Shown here piece by piece: positions 14,191 to 55,675 of a DNA stretch of 64,000 nt. Position numbers and translations under genes: made by a program. Location: contig OY482847.1 in NCBI GenBank assembly GCA_960531495.1, positions 11,024,469 to 11,088,468 of the forward strand. Direction: 5' to 3'. The notes under the pieces were generated by a model. The model had not been told where the DNA came from. It saw only the letters and a list, made by a program, of their open reading frames with translations, and searched no databases. The stretch is from Zeus faber. Its lineage: Eukaryota > Chordata > Actinopteri > Zeiformes > Zeidae. The number at the start of each line of letters is the position of its first letter. Position 1 is the first letter of the stretch.

Positions 14191-15184
14191 ATGACCAACC
14201 GAGGTCAGATATGACCACAATTTAAAACTAATACAAAATAAGCACTGATCAACTAAACAAGTTTTTAAACGCAGAATGTCAACAGAAAGAATTATTATCC
14301 ATCATAATTTCTACATTTCTTTCCTCCAAATACGGCACAGAGATAAGCTCATGCTGCACCAGAAAAAAATAATTCTTCGAAAGATTTATTTTATTAAATC
14401 ACATAAGTTGATGTTGTGACTAGTCTCATATATGACCCAAAAATGTATGCCGTTCCCTGAAGTTTGGATGAAAACAGAAATTAAATTGAATCAAAAATGA
14501 TTGGTCGACTAGGGTTATATTAAGGAATTTTGGAAGGATTAAACCTGAAAACCTTAAAAATAGTAAATAGTTTACGAGAATGAATTAATGGATGGATGGA
14601 TGGGTGAATGCATGCATCCGTCAGAACTGTCCCCATGTGGATACATGAGGGTTTTTTTTTCAACATTTCATCGCGCTGTCAGAAAATGTGCACAAGTTTC
14701 CCTTGTCGAGGCATCTAGTGTGTCTCTATGCAGAGTCTGCAAACTCTCCCCAAGTTGCATTTTTTAATTTTTTTTTTTGCTTGCATGCTGGGATGGGACA
14801 GACAGAAAACCAGAGTGTTTCATTACTCTTTAATTGTGAAGTTGCATCATTAAATAATTACCAAAGTTGAGTGCTTTAACAACAAGCAAGCGGCTCTTAT
14901 AGTTCATTAAAACGGTTCAAGGATGGTTATTGTGATAAATAGAAATGCCTGCACTCCCCCCTCCACTTCAGATGGGTAGGTCACAAGTGTCATTGAGGCC
15001 AAGATACTCATCATTGTGGTTCATTTACTCTTTCTAACACCTCGCTACCTGGTTCGTGACATATACCTGCTTCAACAAAATGTAAATTGAGGCTAATTAT
15101 CAAGGTATAGGCTGATGAGACTAAACCCAGTCTTTCACAGCTCGGGTCTCAGGTCAGCATGGTACGGAATGGACTGCAACTTAT

Positions 15185-15428
15185 AAAGTGCTTTTTTTAA
15201 TCTTGCGGCCACTCAAAGCGCTTTAAAATATGTGCCTCACATTCACCCATTCACACATCGATGACGGCAACCGTGCAAGGCGCACTCCCGCTCGTCCAGA
15301 ACAGTTAGGGGTTCGATGTCCTGCTCAAGGACACTTTGGCACACTGCCAAGGAGGAGCCAGCGATCGAACCAGGAACCCTCTGATTACTGGACGACCCGC
15401 TCCACCTCCTGTGCCACGACGCCGCCTC
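15185..15428 (-). mobile_element. tRNA-derived SINE, teleost type, minus strand
   Basis: Read on the minus strand it begins gtggcacaggaggtggagcg, gggtcgtccagtaatcagag, ggttcctggttcgatcgc (tRNA-like A and B boxes) and ends ttttaaagcgctttgagtgg. The layout matches a well-known fish SINE whose other copies carry tcattcacccattcacac. Family name is not assigned. Confidence 0.65.
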
Positions 15429-18400
15429 TCGAGTGCTTCAAAAACCCGGTGAGGTTTTTCAAGCCCTCTAGTGAGATCTCCGTATTTGCGAGCACCGCAC
15501 AGCCGTCTCTCTGTCTTCTGTCTATTCTTTCCTCTCCGTGGAACCACCTGATGCTTCCGTGAAATGCTGGCACGGCGAGGAACCTACTGGCATGTTGCGT
15601 ATGCTTCCCGCTGTGATGAGACGCTCCTAACTTGTTACACATCCAACAATGTCTCATTTCAAAACACTAAATGCTCAGCTTGTGAAGGTTGGAATCAGAT
15701 TTGGGGCATTTTCACACAGTGGGGGTTTGATTTGAAGACTAAATAGAAAGAAAAGAAGCCAGAGAGTTCCCCTATAAGTACATAACATTCTTTACATGAT
15801 ATCCTGTTCCACCTTAAAGCAATCACAGTGCAGTCAGCAATAACAGGCTGTGGTAACATGAAGTTGGTAGGAGTTATGCTCCAAGGGAACTTCTGGTAAG
15901 GACTTGATTCCAGGACAGTAGCCTATCTATAGGCACCAGAGCAACTCCTCATGGTACTTTATTTGTTTTAACGAGGGAGCAAAGAGAAAACGGTATGTTC
16001 TAATGTTTGCTGCTTTCTGACTGAGTATAGACCTTAGCAAAGTGCTTAACACATCTCATTGTAATAATTACATTTAAATGATGACTCAAAGTAGGGTATT
16101 AAAATCAATTCACCAAGCTCTTATCATTCAGGATTTTTAGTAGCTCCAATGTAAAAGCTGCCCCATAGCACTTTGAACATTTTGAATATGCTTTTTAACT
16201 CTATTCAAATAAATCGTTGTATTATAGTACAGCAGGGATTTCCTAGGTGCAATCCGCAATTTAACCATACGACTTCTCATGAAGAACAAAGAGCTACTAC
16301 TACATTACACCAAATAAAAGGGGCCCAAGCAGAGCACGCAGACAAAAGAAGTGACTTTGATGTAGAGAGCAGGGCGCAGTTATCTCTCGTATGAGACTGT
16401 GTGACATTGAACTCGGAGATAGTGGCAATTGTGGCTGGAAAGAAGAGTCGGCAATAACGCACTGGATCAACTGTGGTCCACCCATGGCTAACCAGAAAGG
16501 AAGGTCAGTCCATGATAATACAGTCTATTGTGCAAGGTGATACCCAGGCGTTCACATTATTCCCGGTGGGAATGCGATGCTACAATGAAGAATTAGTCGG
16601 TTCTTCCGAGTGGTAAAAGCTATCTTTGTTATACCGATATCCCCGTCCCCACGTTTGAACATCTGTTTCCCATGTTCTTCCTGAACCTCTATCCCCAATT
16701 TATCACATTTATCAACATGTATACTGTCTGCTGCACTACACCCACATATAAAACAAAATATGTGTCACATTACCTTCCTTGGGAGCTCATTCAATGTGCC
16801 GCAGAAGGCCAGAGAATACTAAACAATCGCTGCAGAACACAATATTCTACTTACAAAATCCCACGATGGAGAGGAAACAATATTGATGCCCCTCTTACAA
16901 AACTGGATAAAGAGGTGAATATCTTTCTGTGTTTTTCTTGTGTATCCGTCAGAAACGTGGCTGCCAGGTGACAAAAACTACCTCTCTAAGCTCAGAACAA
17001 GGCAATACCTCAATATCAATTTTGGGACAATATTTTGGGGATGACTATTGGTGAGGATGATGACTTTCATAAGATTTTACACATAAGAAATGGTTATATT
17101 GCAACTAAGCCGGTAGAGGCCTTGATTAGAACATCTATGAAACAGTCTATGAAGTTTGGAAAAAATACATGAATGTACTGTAGTCCAGTCTCAAAGACAA
17201 CATGCGACTTATGTTTTCCAATCTAAGGATTAGACATCGTATCGCCCAGCCCGACTCAAAACCTTGTTGTTGTTGTTTTTTTTTTACTAAAGTGTAGCCA
17301 CATTCACTTGGTATGTCTCATCTTCTATGGTGTGTCACTGCACCAGACAGACTGTGGCCGTCAGTGTCGTAGGCAGGGGGGCGGTGGGGGCAGGGAAACA
17401 GGCTAGCACCATCAGTCCTGCATCGCCTCCATGATGCACAGCAAATGGATTTACACGATTTAAGAGACAAGCTTGGAGCAACTTCATTGTCACGAGTTAA
17501 ATAGAATCTAATCTAATGACTTTGACTGAAAATTAATCCAGAACCCCCCTCTCCATTTAAAAGGAAATAACTCACATATTGTCACAACACAAGATGTAAT
17601 TGTGTTTGCAGTTTCATTGCATTTACTATAGATAACATTTATATTAATAAAGCAATATCTTATCTTATTTTATAAAGTGCTTGATTATGCATCCACACTG
17701 CTTCGTCTAAACTGTTGAACAGGTGTATGCATGGGGTCTCTGCAATTACCTAAAATAAATGCTGCAGTCAGTGGTTATTACAGCAAAACACTAATAATCT
17801 GATTTTAACTACACGTACATTGATTAGGACTATGAGGATTATATCTCACGAGGCTGAAATCACGTAGTCTTATTGGATGTGTTGGGGTTATTTCACTCAC
17901 ACCATGTCATGCTGAGTACTGTCTCAAAGTATACCTAGTACACAGAGGACATTGTGTCATCCTATACCATCCTGACCGTCCACACAGATGCTGAGCGGTT
18001 CAAAGCCACCTCAGAGGCCAAGATTTAGATGCACGAGGACAATGACACACTCAAGGGCACATCTTAATTAATAACAACAATAGGAAGGAATCTGCAGGAA
18101 CGTGAGCGTGGCAGTGGGCTTTGCACGACTCCGTTCCTCGGATACAGACTGTAACCGAAGAGACCGAGAGACCGAGAGAGGGGTAAAATGTGGTCGAAAA
18201 TATTATTTCGAATTTTATTTTCACAACGTAAGCTGCAGAACCCCAATATGCAGGCCGGTCCCCACAGTTAATCGGTGTGAATCTCCGTCCAATCAAAACG
18301 TCTGGAGGAGGAAACATGCAATGACCCTGCTCCACAAAAGGCATCATGACATCTACATGGCCAGGGATGCTGGACCCTGGGCCCTAATCACGTGCATTCA

Positions 18401-18821
18401 ATAAGTAAAGTTCTTTTTTTTTTTTTTTGCGAAGAAACCGTCAATGATGCATGCTTCCCGACGTCATTCGCACGAGATAGTTTGTAAAAAAAAAAGGAAG
18501 AAAACCTTCTGCTGATACTATATGACAGGTCCCTGCACGCATGCACCACAGACTCACCATGAGTAGCCTTTAATGGGATCATTGTGGGAGTTGGGCTGTC
18601 AAATTAAATGTGTGGGTTTCTTTTGCATGAACTGGCTGCTGAAAATGTTGTATATGTATATAAACCGTGAATAGACAGTTTTCATGAACTTGTGAGATAT
18701 GTGGAGAAATGAGCAAAAACAGGAATAGGTAGATGAATAAATACATTTGGCCTGTGCAGGATAATGAATGTATGTATGAATGTATATTATTTAAATATGT
18801 GAAAGACATGTTTTGTGTTAC

Positions 18822-19090
18822 CTGAAATCACTGTATGGGTGAATTATCCAAAATCCAGCGGATTTAACCCGCTCCTGTTCCCTTTCCACCGCCTTTTCAC
18901 TCCCAAACATCCTGAGGGAGAACTTGTTGACCCCCGGCTGAAGCATCGCTCCAAACTGCCTGTGCATGAACCCAGCCTGGTATAATCTCTCGTCGTCCGG
19001 CAGAATTTGATCGATGCCATCCAACTTTATGAACCCGGGTTGCTGGTCCGGGGATTCGTTTTGGGCGCCGCCGCCGTCACCACCATCACC

Positions 19091-19132
<42 letters not shown>

Positions 19133-19561
19133 GCTGGCCCCTTGCGCAACTTGGTCCGGCCCGCCACCCATCGCTCCAGGGGGGCTTTCCTCGCTGGGGC
19201 TGACGTCCCCTTCAGCGATAAGCCTCCTCTCCTCCGCCGAGTCCGAGTCGTGCACATGCCGGCCGGTGATGGAGGAGAGGCTGCCTCGGAACCTCCGACA
19301 GTCCCCGTTGGAGCTCGTCTTCAACGGCTTCCCAATGTCCGTCTCCATAATCACCGACTCCCCGGTCCTCGCGGTCTCGCCGATGCCTTTGCAGCTTCCT
19401 CCAGAGGTCGGCGATGGAGATGGCAGGGGCTTCATCCTGATGCTCTTCCTCCTGGCGTCCTTGTCCCCGTCTTCCCCTTCGCCCATGATGGAGGCTTTGT
19501 GTCCAATGTGCTGTGGCAAGCTGTAGAGCCTTTTACGCATGGAGGAGTGCAACCTGTCCAT
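18822..19561 (-). CDS. hcn4: HCN4 pacemaker channel, coding exon 1 (N-terminus only)
   Basis: HCN4 is the hyperpolarisation-activated, cyclic-nucleotide-gated cation channel that carries the cardiac sinus-node and neuronal Ih current in the plasma membrane. This exon encodes the first 246 residues plus two bases of codon 247. Seen: the family start [17 protein letters not shown], the motif [11 protein letters not shown] (85-95), [13 protein letters not shown] (107-119), a 15-glycine run near 144-158, and the HCN domain from about 196 ([20 protein letters not shown]) to HPYSDF at the end. QFGAMLQ and [11 protein letters not shown] fit HCN4 better than HCN2. The start at 19561 has A at -3 and G at +4; no upstream in-frame ATG is seen. 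The exon ends AG|gtaaca at 18822/18821, where the first exon of vertebrate HCN genes ends, just before S1. S1-S6, pore and cAMP-binding domain lie outside the window. Paralogue status among fish hcn4 copies is not resolved. Confidence 0.95.
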
Positions 19562-20340
19562 TATGACATTGAGACGCCATGAAAAAACAACCAACGAAGC
19601 GGGCTTTGAAAGGACGATCACCGGGTCTCGGGCTCCCTCTCTCTCGGTGAGAGACACCGGCGCACCGCAAACATGACAAAGAACGGCCGCGGCTCACGCT
19701 GGAGATGGAGAGACGGCGTTCCTCACTGGGGGCTACCTGAGGCTGGGCGGTCCGACTGGTCACTGCGCTGTCCATGCACACATCTGTGCCGTGCCATTGT
19801 GCGCAAAAGTGCAGGAGGGAGGGGGAGTGGGAAAAAAACTGCTGGAAAGTCACCTTTACCAGAACAACATGTGAGAGGCGCTCCGACGGACGGTGGTGGT
19901 GATGGGGAGACCGGGGGGGGGGGGGGTCCAGGGGCAGATGATGCGCCTTTCACCCGCTTTTTGGCGGCTGACAGGAACCAACACGGCGACACAATCCCCA
20001 TATGAGACGGTGGGATCCGAGGAGCGCTGACATCACCCGTGGTCCACAGTGCCATGCATGTTGGCGCTGGTGCTGAATATTCATCACGCCGATCTAGTGG
20101 GTTGCCATAGGAGCGGGAGCTGCACACAAGCTCGGCCCACCTCGGTTAAAGGGGCACGGTCTGCCTCCCCATTCTTAAAACCCCCAGCCTCTCCGGGTTG
20201 AGGCTACAGGTTGGCTAGCCTTTTAGCCTATTGTCTGTTCCCTGGCGTGCAGCAGGGACCGCGGGCTCCGTTTGGGAGAAACAAAGTCACCCGACGCTGA
20301 GGCGGTGCGTAAATTGCGCACCAAACATGTACAACGAAAT
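19562..20340 (-). promoter_or_regulatory. hcn4: hcn4 5' flank, GC-rich candidate promoter and 5' UTR
   Basis: The GC-rich, CpG-containing stretch continues from exon 1 to about 20.3 kb and then drops sharply into AT-rich DNA. No TATA box is evident at a useful distance, so dispersed initiation is inferred. It carries a G-run at 19913-19926 and a REST/NRSF-like motif at 20063-20077 (see findings). The transcription start cannot be placed. Confidence 0.5.
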
Positions 20341-20714
20341 GGCCAAATGTCAGGAGTCTCTCATTACCTATGTATCAAAAAAATGGATTAAATCATGAAA
20401 TAATGAGACTGTGAGTGATTAATAGAATGACAAAACTATATTAAAAAAAACCTTAAAGTAATAAAAGAAAATCTAATTGTATGTCCTAGTTCTTCACAAT
20501 TTCAGATTTTCTTTTTTTAAATTGAGCCCATATGAAGATGAGAAGCAGGAGGAGGAGAATCAGAGCAATATTATATATACTTCTAATGCTTATAATAATA
20601 ACTTATAAGTATTTATTATTATGCATTACTCACCATTCATATATAAATTAATTGTATATTTTTACTTAATTGTTTGTTTTTAGTTATTTTATATTTTAGA
20701 TGCTTTATTCCTCT

Positions 20715-20760
20715 GGTAACTTCCATGTCAATAAAGCTCTTTGAATTTGCATTTAGAATT
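20715..20760 (+). mobile_element. LINE 3'-tail-like fragment
   Basis: gtcaataaagctctttgaat followed by TTTGAATTT-like repeats is the usual form of several fish LINE ends. Confidence 0.4.
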
Positions 20761-20885
20761 AAACCCTTTAACATTTGAAATACATTGAACAAGCAGGTTC
20801 AACTCTACTCACGTGATTGCACTGCTGCAAATATGATTGTTTTCTATCGGATGTGAAGAGAGAGAGAGGGAGAGAGAGAGATTCT

Positions 20886-21048
<163 letters not shown>

Positions 21049-21291
21049 TTGTTTTCAAACAATTGTTAATATTAATTTATGTTTTATAAATAAATTCATT
21101 AGTCATAGCTGACTAACATAATTAAGCACAACTTTTACTCTTTTTTTTTTCAAGAAGGGCACATCTGGCTGCTCCCCCTATCGGTCAGAATCTTCAACAC
21201 TTTTGATGTCATAGTGTTCCTCCTGTGACGTCACCACTTGGTGCTCTGATCTGGAGTGACAAACTCTCTGCTCTGCTCTCTGAGCATCTGC

Positions 21292-21834
21292 CAGTGGTGC
21301 TCAAACTGGGGGTCCGAGGACCCCTGATGGGGATCCTTCACACACATCCATATAGATTTCTACTGATGTTCCGCAAAGTTGTCTTCCATTTTTCTCCAAT
21401 CCTAAAAATCTCTGCAAAGACTCTTTTTTGCATTGATTGCAATCAAAACAAAAATATCAGCCACATTGAAAGTGGAGAATTACGTGAAGATTTCAATCTC
21501 CTCCATCACAGAATCAGCTGTCTGCAGTATCAAGTACATCCACCTCTGACATGGATTGGCACTTTACTTGAGCAGGTGTCATGTTTTTTTCCCCCACCGC
21601 ATATTTAAAAGGAGGCAGGTGAAAGCGCTGTTTTTACAAGTGTGTCATACATTTACATTTACATTTACATTTAGTCATTTGGCAGACGCTTTTATCCAAA
21701 GCGACTTCCAAGGGAGAATAACATTCAGCTACATTGAATAACATTCAGCTACATTGCGCCTGCCATATGTGTGAGGGATCCCTGCCATTCCATTGTAAAT
21801 TGGCCAAGGGTTTTCAAATGTTTCGGAACCACTG
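21292..21834. mobile_element. hAT-like non-autonomous DNA transposon remnant
   Basis: The left end cagtggtgctcaaactgggg and the complement of the right end (cagtggttccgaaac) are inverted relatives of a common fish CAGTGGTTCTCAAAC terminus. It contains no transposase. A second teleost repeat lies inside. Target duplications are not clear. Confidence 0.5.
21652..21720 (+). repeat. teleost acatttacattt / agacgcttttatccaaagcg repeat motif
   Basis: tttacatttagtcatttggc then agacgcttttatccaaagcg is a motif found in very many fish genomic sequences. A shorter relative lies at 62924-62972. Confidence 0.55.
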
Positions 21835-22689
21835 CTTTGCACCAGTTTTTCCTATCACTTTTTTAAAAATAAGCTGTTGCAATTATTATTACAGTATGTC
21901 TTGAGAGTGGTTTCCGGCGACGTCCCCCACTACAGGTGTGAATGAAAACCTTTCATCATTTCACACGGCGTAAAGTCTCTTTGGTCATATAGATCAAAGC
22001 CCTTTCCTATAACACGTAATGTAAAAATATATACATATCTGGAAAAAGAAAACGTGCACTCGTACTCAATATGACTTACCTTTAACCACCGGCCAACCTC
22101 GTTCTCCTTTTAATGCATGCTGTTTGGAGAGGCTATAGTTGCAGGGTTTGCCACTTTGATTCAGCTGTGTTTGGCTTAAAGTACAAACAATAGAAAAATG
22201 GGGTAATGCAAATTGAGGCTTTGGGCACAAAGACCTGTATAGTAAGGCATGTATAGTTTTCATATGTACACATTTTACACATTTCCAAGTTTCTTTTGGC
22301 TGTCTCTGTCATAAAAGATGTAAATTTCAAAATTCTTTATTTGTCACATGCAGCCATAAGCTTTGGTGAAATCATAAAATGTAACATCGAGAACTAATTT
22401 CACATAATTTCAACTGACAAAAATAATATTATTACAGAATACACTGCAGACTACTACAAAAATATATAGAATTAATTACTTATACGTGACGTGCATTTAT
22501 GGTGTTATTGTGTTGAGATATGGTAAATGCATCTCATTGTATTAATTGTAACCCGTCAATTGGGACAGCAGCATCTGATAACATGTGTGTTTAATATTGT
22601 ATGTGGTCCCCCACAGATAAATTTATATAATACATAAATTAAATAAATTGCTACCATGACACGTATTTGTTTTGGCTCTTCTTTTATTA

Positions 22690-23086
22690 CAGGTACTCCT
22701 CACTTAGCGACCCAGTTCTGTTCCTAGGACCAGGTCTTTAAGCGAATTGGTCGACAAGCGAGGACCCGTGTTATTTCACGGTAAGGGGGCGTGGCCATTG
22801 TCAACGCTAGTGTAGTGAATACTGACAGACTGCAGGAGACTGAGAACAGTGATGAGATGAGATGTATACAGTGAATATAGTATATATAGTATATAACGTG
22901 TTTATAGTATATATAGCGTATAGTATATAAAGGGTGATGCGCGATGAAATGCTTGACGCTGAGACGCAGCACACGCAGCACGCACAAGGTGGTATTGTAT
23001 GCAGTGTACAAAACAGACTGATCAGAGAGCTGGTCATAGGTCTGAACAGTCGTTTAACAGGTATGTCGTTAGGCGAGGAGTACCTG
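22690..23086. mobile_element. mariner/pogo-like MITE, about 397 bp
   Basis: Terminal inverted repeats start caggtactcctc at both ends and stay similar for about 22 bp. TA precedes the left end, but the right flank reads TG. There is no coding sequence. Confidence 0.65.
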
Positions 23087-23719
23087 TGTTTTTAATCTCC
23101 TTGGCGTTTTTCGGGCTAAAAGTGTCTAGACACGGCAACCGCAGAACTCACAGACATGGTTGACCACGTTAGAACCGGGACCTTTTGGACATCTTGTCAT
23201 TCGAGTTTGATCAGTATCAAGTATATGTATATAATATGTACATTTGGAGCAGAAATGAATGAAAAACTGTTGTAATGTTACAGGAAGTAGAGAACGTTGG
23301 CACGATTTGATTGGTTTCAGTAGGGGGCGCTTTGTGACATCGTCATCTGAAGTTATACAGTATAAGTCCACGCTTCGCCGCTCAGATTCATTCACATCCA
23401 GCCACTTGCGCCTTGTGGACTGCACAGCGTTTACAGACATCCCGCATAGACAGACGACGTGAACCAACCCTGTGTTTAAAGGAAACTCAGAAAACTGTAT
23501 CTCGTGTTGCGTTCTACAAAACCCCGAAAACTATAATCAGTCACAGAAGGCGTTTTCACACTGCAGGAAGTTCTGAGAAGCTTTGGCGGAACCGTTCCTT
23601 TCTTTTGTCTCCGCACTGCATGCATCCAGGAATGCACTGTAATTGTTGAAACACCGTTCTTGAGGGACATTTAAACTCAACGACAAAAGAGGAACATACC
23701 TAAGGCGATGCAGCTAAAT

Positions 23720-23720
<1 letters not shown>

Positions 23721-23757
<37 letters not shown>
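23721..23757. repeat. (TTA)n microsatellite
   Basis: About 12 TTA units, with an (ATTC)n run close by at 23814-23840. Confidence 0.95.
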
Positions 23758-23876
23758 GTTTATTGTTATTTCATTTATTTATTTGTTCATTTATATACAC
23801 GTCCATTTTTTATTCATTCATTCATTCATTCATTCATTCGTTCATTTTTTTGTTTTAATAAATTACCCATTGCTAG

Positions 23877-24342
23877 TAGTGTTGGGTCGCTCACGACCCG
23901 GTTCTTTTGAACGGCTGCTCTGAAAGAAACAAAGGGAACGGAGTCAGTCTTTTTTTTTTTTTTTTTTTTTTTTGCAAGTTTTACAGACAGAAATACCCCG
24001 CAATTTGTTTAGGTTGCCTTATCATACTACTTCAAAATACTGTTTTATACCGCCTATGTTCTGCACAAAAATAACTCACTTGAATACTTGTTTCAATAGT
24101 ATTTTTCAATTGCGAAACTTTTAAAAACTCTCATTAAAATAGATAAATAAATGAATGCATATTAACAAAATAAAGTAAACGTACTTAGGCAGGGTATCGT
24201 TGATTTTCACGTGTTGTTGATGTAATTTGGCAACACGCACAAACAAAAAGAACGAATATCTTCCATTTTGAACGGCTCTTAGAGACGAACGGGAGCCATG
24301 ACACCCAGTTCCCTCCGAAGAGCCGTAACTCCCATCACTCAC
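23877..24342. mobile_element. hAT-like non-autonomous DNA transposon remnant upstream of rec114
   Basis: The left end (agtgttgggtcgctcacgac) and the complement of the right end (agtgatgggagttacggctc) are imperfect inverted repeats, with ggttcttttgaacggct and gaacggctcttagagac repeating inside. A T-run of about 23 bases lies at 23950-23973. The ends resemble a family common in fish. No transposase. Confidence 0.5.
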
Positions 24343-24477
24343 TTCGAGCGGGAACATCCGGTAGCACGTACCGTGCGTGGGCGGGAAATCTCCCGTCATC
24401 CCCAACGTACCTTCCCTGTCAGGTGTCACCCACGAGGGGCAACAAACACACCGTCTGCGTAGACACCGTTGACCGAA
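24343..24477 (+). promoter_or_regulatory. rec114: rec114 proximal promoter / 5' UTR
   Basis: Only about 135 bp separates the end of a DNA-transposon remnant at 24342 from the rec114 start codon. The stretch is moderately GC-rich with several CpGs and no TATA box, so the core promoter is either here or inside the transposon remnant. The placement is inferred from position, not from motifs. Confidence 0.35.
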
Positions 24478-32706
<8,229 letters not shown>

Positions 32707-33164
32707 CGAGCTCAAGATCGGGAGGAAGCCAGTTGAAGACAGCTCAACACGTGTAGGTAGTACGTGACAGTGTGGTGTGATGCAGTTGCTTACCAACACA
32801 GATTTAGAAAACAGTTAAAGATTGTAATAGCAAAAGTATAAAAAAAAAAATACATGTCAAAAAGTTGATTTGTTATGGAGTTTTTTTATTTAGAAAAGGA
32901 AATTATTGGTCTCTTTATTTTAACGTGGCTCTAAACTCTGGTCCCTCATTCCAACCAACAGGTCCATTTGCACCTCAACACACATAGATACACTGTTTTG
33001 ATAGAAGAGTCATGCAGCTACAGCAGTGTATTTCGCTAGCCAGCTCCCAAGGTTTCCCCACAATATTAAAGCTTCACTGAGTATAACAAACTGCCCTCCA
33101 TATATCTATTCATGAATACATATTGCATAGGATTATAGCCATGCTGTACAATTGAAAAGAGAAA

Positions 33165-33170
33165 AATAAA
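33165..33170 (+). terminator. rec114: candidate rec114 polyadenylation signal
   Basis: An AATAAA lies about 460 bp downstream of the stop codon. Another occurs at 33409-33414. Which one is used cannot be told from the sequence. Confidence 0.35.
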
Positions 33171-33914
33171 GATAAAAATGAATCCATTAAATTAGGAAAT
33201 ATAAAAATTATTATTTTTTACAGATTTGCTATCATTTGAACACTCATACCGCAACATACAGTACACAAGACACCTAATTTAATCTGGAAAAAATAAACAA
33301 AAATAATACACTTATTTGTAATTTTCATTTACTAGTTTTTACACACAATATTCATCTTCTGTAATCACTCTCAATGAAATACTGCCAGTTGTGAAGCCCT
33401 TGCTTCACAATAAAATGTATTTTAAAAGTGGATTCTAATCACAAACTAAAATATAGTAATGACCATGATATGCTGTACATTTTTTTTCAAGGATAAAACA
33501 ACGCTTGTTTTCATATAATTTCAGATGGTTCCTTTAAAAAAAAGTAAAAAACAAAATTAACCCCAACAAATCAAATAAACAGTTCTTTTTGGATGCAAAA
33601 AGCCACATGTACATACATGAGGGATAACAACAGAAAATGTCTACTCTGAGTATCCTATTGCGTAATTATATTGCATGCATTTTACATGATATGTAATACA
33701 AAAAGGATTGCCTCATTGGAGGACATGATAAATTAAAAAAGGAGACATCAATAGCACATTAAAAATGTGTACACCTCGGGTGGTTACTCATCTTCATTGT
33801 CAGCCTGAAATCCTCTTTTAAGACTGGATAAGGCATGCTTAAGACAGCCATTATGTTCATTTTGTCGACAGTGGTACTCTGATATTGTTTCTCATCAAAA
33901 GTGACAAGATATGC

Positions 33915-33920
33915 TTTATT
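33915..33920 (-). terminator. nptn: candidate nptn polyadenylation signal
   Basis: TTTATT on the plus strand is AATAAA on the nptn strand, about 170 bp past the stop. Further copies at 32914-32919 and 32885-32890 would make a longer 3' UTR that crosses the rec114 3' end. Confidence 0.35.
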
Positions 33921-34089
33921 AAAATCTACTTGGAGCTGCCTCCACCTTCCAATACCTTCATGTGGTCAAAATATGCAGTTTAGCCACCTCATCTATGAAA
34001 GGAAATCCAAAGAGAGTTTGATTATACAGAATTATCCCAATATATAGAGTTCGCTTTTGGCAACATACTAAACTGAGTGAGTAAATACC

Positions 34090-55675
<21,586 letters not shown>

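Larger units (their letters stand above)
1..18821 (-). other. hcn4: hcn4 intron 1 (5' part, running off the window)
   Basis: No exon was recognised in this stretch. Nothing resembling exon 2 of an HCN gene (S1, starting FYWDL) is present, so the intron is at least 18.8 kb. It contains microsatellites, two hairpin-forming palindromes near the left edge (458-490 and 906-944), a tRNA-derived SINE at about 10.5-10.9 kb, a second SINE on the minus strand at 15.2-15.4 kb, and LINE-tail fragments, all listed separately. Large first introns of HCN4 carry heart and nerve enhancers in other vertebrates, but no enhancer can be named from this sequence alone. The remaining AT-rich stretches (1.5-3.2, 4.2-6.0, 7.6-10.0, 13.9-18.8 kb) hold only short chance open frames. 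Confidence 0.8.
32707..34089. other. convergent 3' region between rec114 and nptn
   Basis: AT-rich DNA holding the 3' UTRs of both genes, which run toward each other. Polyadenylation signals on the two strands interleave, so the two mature transcripts could overlap. No coding frame or named repeat is seen. Confidence 0.55.

Noticed and set aside
19007-19582. Long plus-strand open frames across hcn4 exon 1
   Set aside because: They are antisense shadows of the GC-rich exon. The poly-Ala/poly-Pro runs are the complement of the poly-Gly codons.
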